From Tethya wilhelma (taxonomy: Eukaryota; Porifera; Demospongiae; Tethyida; Tethyidae), in contig CAXIPT010000025.1 of assembly GCA_964030475.1 (NCBI GenBank), positions 84,507 to 148,506 on the forward strand: a DNA stretch of 64,000 bases, in the 5' to 3' direction. Positions 59,714-64,000 of this stretch are shown piece after piece. Position 1 is the stretch's first letter. Each line of letters opens with the position of its first letter. The notes beneath the pieces were generated by a model that worked only from the letters and a program-made list of their open reading frames with translations, was not told where the DNA came from and did no database searches. A program made the translations under genes and the position numbers.

Positions 59714-59864
59714 TTAACACATGTGCAGGAAGACGTGATGAAGATTCCTCAATAGTTAAAAATGCTTGAAAATTTTTACCCAATCGGTTGAAGTGTGAAA
59801 CAACACCGGTCAAATTATATAAATTGCACACTTACATGCCTAGTATAGCCATTGACTAGTCACC

Positions 59865-60085
59865 TGATGTTAGGGAATGGAGTGCTGCTAGCATGAGAGG
59901 AGTGCAGCCAGCTTAGTTCTGGTGTTCGGCACTTGAGAAGGAGATCCACGACATCTGTGTGTCCCTTCCAGCAAGCTAGAGTGAGAGGGATGTTATTCTC
60001 ACTACTGGAAGGACTTTACATCGTGGCGTAGGAGAAGCTGAGCAACAGAGAGATATGGCCTTCCCTGCAGCACAAACAGAGAGTG
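59865..60085 (-). pseudogene. Ankyrin-repeat exon fragment
   Basis: On the minus strand, ENNIPLTLACWKGHTDVVDLLLKC is a good ankyrin repeat of the ANKHD1/ANKRD17 style, followed by TPELSWLHSSHASSTPFPN. The upstream part (LLLRHDVKS) is separated by a frame break. No other ankyrin repeats are found nearby, so this is a remnant or a lone exon of a gene whose rest is outside the window. Confidence 0.5.
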
Positions 60086-60306
60086 GTGTGAGTGAGTGAG
60101 TGTACATGAAACTTAGAAGGTTGTGAGAATCATATTGTGGTACAGATACAACTTTTCCTGTTATGACAGGGGAGCCACCCAGACAGGAAATGGGAGGATT
60201 AGAGATAACACTCTAAGAATGAAAACTTCAACACCAAACTCAATGTGAAGATACATAGCATGTACTGCATGTATGAGACGGAAATTAGCCTACAAAGAAT
60301 GGCAAA

Positions 60307-60341
<35 letters not shown>

Positions 60342-60380
60342 TATCAAATAAACTTAACTTACATTACACATTCCTTCACG

Positions 60381-60519
60381 TAGCTTATCATTAACGTGCC
60401 ATTCCAACCTTTATTTGGATAAATCTGCAAAGGAAGAGAATAGTGTGTGCATAAAACATTCATGCCAGCGTGCACGTGTACAGTTCACCTTCTTGTGTGT
60501 TCTACTGACCACACCCTAA
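60381..60519. repeat. 139 bp direct repeat, copy B
   Basis: Second copy of 58658-58796. The sequence that follows (about 60520-60900) resembles the interior of the piggyBac-like element, with shared CCAAGCTTT and CTAACTATCCCTG blocks. Confidence 0.9.
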
Positions 60520-60899
60520 GCCTTTTAGTGCCAAGCGCTCAGTTTTTGCAGAGTTATTCGCGTGAATATTTGTATTGCGCTAATGGGCCATCCGTGCCAT
60601 TCCTATGTACCCAGTACTACCGTACTGGGAATACACCTACACTACCGGAGGTGATAATTTAGTGATGCAAAAACCTTGGTCACAATAATGCTAGGCCTCT
60701 ATCCACAAAAACAGCTTGAAGCTTACGTGAAGAGAGAAAACCTAGGCTAAGTGCGCTATGAACGAGTAGTGTGAGCAAGTTAATTTTTGCCATTTGTCTA
60801 AGGCTTTTTTCTAGCCAAGCTTTTGAAATTAATGCCATTGCTACACATCCTAACTATCCCTGTATCTAGCGTGGCTGGTTAGTAAAGCGGCCTGTGCAA

Positions 60900-61951
60900 T
60901 CAATTGATAAACTAAATCTTTAATAACTCTGAGAAGAGTGCTAAGAGATTAGACAAAAGTAATATATAAACTTTGAGCAAAATGCAAAACAGCAGATTAT
61001 AACGCTGAACCTGAGCTCCGACCAATCACTGACCTTGAGAGAATGCATTAGGCCCAGAAGCATCAACACCGACTGCATGCATTCTCCATTACGCTAAATT
61101 TTAATTTTATACAATATTCAATTAGTGATTTAAATCAGAAATAAAGCAATTTTGCACCTTGTGAAAATGCAGACGCTGTTTTCTTGTGCCTAATTTTGTG
61201 CAGGTGCACAAAGGATTCCAATTAACTGACTGATTGGGTAGCAAAGAACTATCCACTCCTGAAATAGTTGGAGGTGGGTATTGACAGCCTGAGAAACTAC
61301 AGTCTGATTTTGAATCAGGAAGAGTCTGAGCCTCTTTTTGAGCAGCTGACCGTCAACTGCCATGCTTACTCCTCTTCCTTCTTCATTATCAGGCACAGCT
61401 TCCTGTTCATTTTTTAGTAGTAAAGTTGCACTATTCCATCTGTTTGAGGTCATAAACTTTGTTAACTAGAATATTATGAAGGTTAGCTGTTATATAGAGG
61501 TTGTCCGTTCTTCCGAGCATTCAGTTCAGGATAGATGTAATTAGTTATACAACATGTATTGTTATGAATGGTAAAAATCATCTGTGGCTGCATGCATATA
61601 CTCTAGACCAAATCTGTATAAGAAGTGTTGATCCATCCTCTGGTATATCTGTTTTTGCATCAGTCAGCTGCTGTAAGTTCATATNTAAAATCACGTCATG
61701 ACGTCAATTGTTGCTGAAGAATAAATGTATGGGCGTGGTACCGCCTCAGGCAATGGACTTTAAAATAACAATGTGTGACGGCATTAATTTTAGAATAATG
61801 ATGTCAAACTCTTGGTTCTACACACAGAAGCAACATTCACAATCGCTGACCAGGCTCCCTCTCTCTCTCACCTCTTCTCTCGCGCTTAATTTCCAGTGGT
61901 GGTCACAGAGAGGGAGTCTGGGAACAAACTAACGTGACAGTCACATGATAC
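60900..61951. other. Region beyond the truncated TARS gene, single N at 61685
   Basis: No TARS catalytic exons are present although the gene should continue here. A minus-strand open frame at 61190-61453 has no recognisable motif. A single N lies at 61685. Confidence 0.6.
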
Positions 61952-63419
61952 CTTGAACATTTCCAAGAGGTCTTCTTTCTTTATCTCCAGTCGTTCAAAC
62001 GCCTGCTTCTCTTTCACGATGCTCTTGAAGAGGCTCTCCAGCTGGGGGTAATCATTGGGGGAGATCCCCTCATCATCAAGGTACATATCGTAGTAATATC
62101 CCCCGTCAATTGGGGGGCCATAGCACAAACACCCCCCGTAGTGCAGCTCCATGGCCTCTCCCAGGATGTGGGCACTGGAGTGCCAGAACACCTGCTGACC
62201 TGACGTAGGTTAAAACAAATAAAATATGATATCATTAGAAATTGATTTCCACAAGTACCTTCACAGTCTATCGATCTAGACCCCCCTTCCTCCTGTCACA
62301 TGACAGGGGGAGAAAAATGGGTCTAGTTTGACAGACTAGTACCTTCATCATCGTCAAATTTGATGAGCTTGAGAGAGCAATCCTTCTCCAAGGGTCTGTC
62401 CAGGTCCCAGAGGACATCATTGACCTGCAGGAGGGGGGGAGGGGGAGGGGGAAGGGCAACAGTCAGCCACGTGGCGTCAAGAACACACACACACACACAC
62501 ACACACAGAGAGATGATTGGTTACCTTGGCAACGACAGTATTGTCTGCTAGTCCTTTGCTGCAGTGATCAAATGAAGTAACAAAAAAAAAGTTTTAGTTG
62601 ACATGCTTCCGGTAATGAAGCAACCCCCCCCCCCAAGTACCTGATAGAAGATGCTATTTCATAAGGTGTGGTCTTCCAAGATTGACCTTCGACCACTTTG
62701 CCATCAGGGAGAGTAACTTTGATTGGAAGTGGTTCTTTTGCTGAAGAGATGAACCAATCAAAACAAGTTAAACTGGTATATGCTGGCAATACCGTACAGT
62801 GGGTAAATTTGGCAAATTGTTCTGTAAATTGCCGAACAGTTTTAATATGCACGCACACGCATTATAAGCAATGCAGCATGCAGAATTAAATCACTGATCA
62901 TACTAAAATGCGAACTTGCCAAATTTACCCGCTATAATATGGTAGTTATTTTCTCTACGCTCCTTCAGTTAACAATGAAGATGAGAAGAGATAAATAAAA
63001 TCTGATGGATCAACTGATAAGAAGATAAAATTTAATCATAAGATAAGATAATCAACAATAATAATTATAAGAAATAATCAAAATTAATTATAAGATATAT
63101 CGTAAGATGAATCTGCGTGGATCAACTCACCAGCAATCATGGCATCGTAGTCTGCCTTGAGGCGATCGAACATCTCTATACGAGACTGGATGTAGGCCGG
63201 AGGGGGCTCTAGCCTGAGGGGACGTGCTGATGACGAGGCCTTGGCACTGTCCTTCAGAGAGGCCTTGGCCATCTTAGAGGTAACCTCTTGCTCCGATGAC
63301 ATTATTGAACTATGATGTAATGCCTTCCAATAATGACGTAAGCTGGTGTTGTTCCAGTGAAGTAGTCTCTTAGCAGTAGCAGTAGTTGGACGCACTGAAC
63401 TCACTCGACTAACCAACAT
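61952..63419 (-). CDS. TARS1: Threonyl-tRNA synthetase, 5' part
   Basis: Charges tRNA-Thr. ATG at 63419. Exons: 63419-about 63130; about 62740-62640 ([35 protein letters not shown] domain); about 62555-62425 and a short exon near 62375-62343 ([40 protein letters not shown]); and 62199-61952 ([39 protein letters not shown]...[18 protein letters not shown]), the start of the editing domain with the metal-site HSSAH. The last exon has a normal donor, but catalytic and anticodon-binding exons are absent. The first 39 residues ([24 protein letters not shown]...) are Arg/Ser/Thr rich without acids, as for a mitochondrial signal, and a second in-frame ATG (MSSEQEV, 63302) could give a cytosolic form. 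Confidence 0.9.
62790..62944. mobile_element. Inverted-repeat element, TGGGTAAATTTGGC subtype
   Basis: 155 bp in a TARS intron, TACCGTACAGTGGGTAAATT to AAATTTACCCGCTATAATATGGTA (trimmed). Same family as the copy at 17386. Confidence 0.75.
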
Positions 63420-63734
63420 CAATCAGTACATACCACACGTGGACCCGCGTCTCCAACCACTCAAGACTGATGGCGGTAGAAAATCCGTTAGAAAAAATGA
63501 CACAAGTGGAGCAAGGCTGACAAGAAAACCACAATCAGTAGAACGGCTTTGAAACTAGATGGCTTTCTTGTGCAATCCTTTATCAGTGCAATGGGTGCAT
63601 GCACAAGTAGTCCATGTGGTCGGATTTTATGAATTTCGTTTAATTAGAACAACATTGTTTACATCAAGTCATGTGACCTATATACGTAATGACGTCATTA
63701 TTGGGAATCAAGCACAAGATAAAGAAGAGTGAAG
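63420..63734. promoter_or_regulatory. Divergent TARS/VPS28 promoter region
   Basis: 315 bp between start codons. Contains TGACGTCA at about 63691, a CRE-like palindrome close to the VPS28 start. No gene inside. Confidence 0.5.
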
Positions 63735-64000
63735 ATGAGTAATGTGCCGATGTTTTCTGGGGTGGGTGCTCACTACCAGCAACCCGTGGAGACGGAGAAG
63801 GCGCTAGAGGAGGTCAAACTGTACGAGAGTGCTCGAGAGAGAGAAGAATTCGACAACAGAGCTAACGTATTCGCGCTGATTCAGACAATACAGGCACTGG
63901 AAAAGGCCTACATAAAAGATGCTGTCAGTCCTCAGGACTACACGACACAGTGCAACTTGCTACTGGTTCAGTTCAATGCAGCCTTCAAGCTCATCAAGGG
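63735..64000 (+). CDS. VPS28: VPS28 (ESCRT-I subunit), 5' part
   Basis: ESCRT-I subunit for sorting ubiquitinated cargo into multivesicular bodies. Open from ATG at 63735 to the window end with no intron seen. The N-terminal core-binding domain is clear: [65 protein letters not shown] follows the VPS28 pattern (LYxxxREREKYDN, [16 protein letters not shown]). The C-terminal half lies beyond the window. Confidence 0.95.
   Translation, partial: MSNVPMFSGVGAHYQQPVETEKALEEVKLYESAREREEFDNRANVFALIQTIQALEKAYIKDAVSPQDYTTQCNLLLVQFNAAFKLIK

Noticed and set aside
61190..61453. Minus-strand frame of 87 residues as TARS exon or transposase
   Set aside because: No TARS motif, no transposase signature, no splice partner.

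Overview
This window looks like nuclear DNA from an early-branching animal, most likely a sponge. The evidence is as follows. All coding genes are animal-type with many short GT-AG introns. There are metazoan-specific families (laminin-like protein, CSPG4/NG2, ARID3, NK-type homeobox, MEK5, WASP). Gene spacing is tight, often head-to-head, and introns are rich in dinucleotide repeats and small inverted-repeat elements. The phylum assignment is inference; nothing in the window fixes the species.

Layout. 1-1974 (+): 3' end of a multi-PDZ scaffold (MUPP1/PATJ type). 2185-4561 (-): FKBP8. 4668-6886 (+): WASP/N-WASP. 7341-9149 (-): single-exon metallophosphatase of the purple acid phosphatase/ACP7 type. 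9150-12451: no gene, one long minisatellite. 12452-13317 (+): SERINC, 5' part only. 13412-13483 (-): tRNA-like sequence. 13723-19282 (-): laminin-like secreted protein, 5' part only. 19450-21713 (-): coatomer epsilon (COPE). 22045-23545 (-): middle part of a ZFR-type RNA-binding protein. 24670-24718: sequencing gap. 24719-34087 (+): CSPG4/NG2-like transmembrane proteoglycan. 34766-35703 (+): homeobox gene. 35912-37765 (-): RCC1L. 37929-43157 (+): MAP2K5 (MEK5), whose 5' exons, with the RCC1L 5' exons, are tandemly duplicated. 43487-49156 (-): large helical protein, perhaps KIAA0825-like. 50433-54914 (+): ARID3/Dead ringer. 54915-61950: gene-poor, transposon-derived, with ankyrin exon remnants. 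61952-63419 (-): threonyl-tRNA synthetase, 5' part only. 63735-64000 (+): VPS28, 5' part.

The genes are mostly unrelated housekeeping, signalling and adhesion genes, not one pathway. One possible link is the multi-PDZ scaffold and the CSPG4-like protein: the latter ends in a PDZ-binding tail, and mammalian MUPP1 is known to bind NG2 through such a tail. Several gene pairs share short divergent promoters: FKBP8/WASP (106 bp), RCC1L/MEK5 (163 bp), TARS/VPS28 (315 bp).

The most notable points are these. (1) A recent ~1.4 kb tandem duplication spans the RCC1L/MEK5 divergent promoter, with its breakpoint at the end of a small inverted-repeat element. (2) At least four families of non-autonomous inverted-repeat elements are present, one with nine copies in 64 kb. 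(3) A laminin-like protein places a laminin IV-B-like domain directly after its N-terminal domain. (4) Several genes lose essential domains close to isolated single N characters, which suggests hidden assembly gaps or misjoins.
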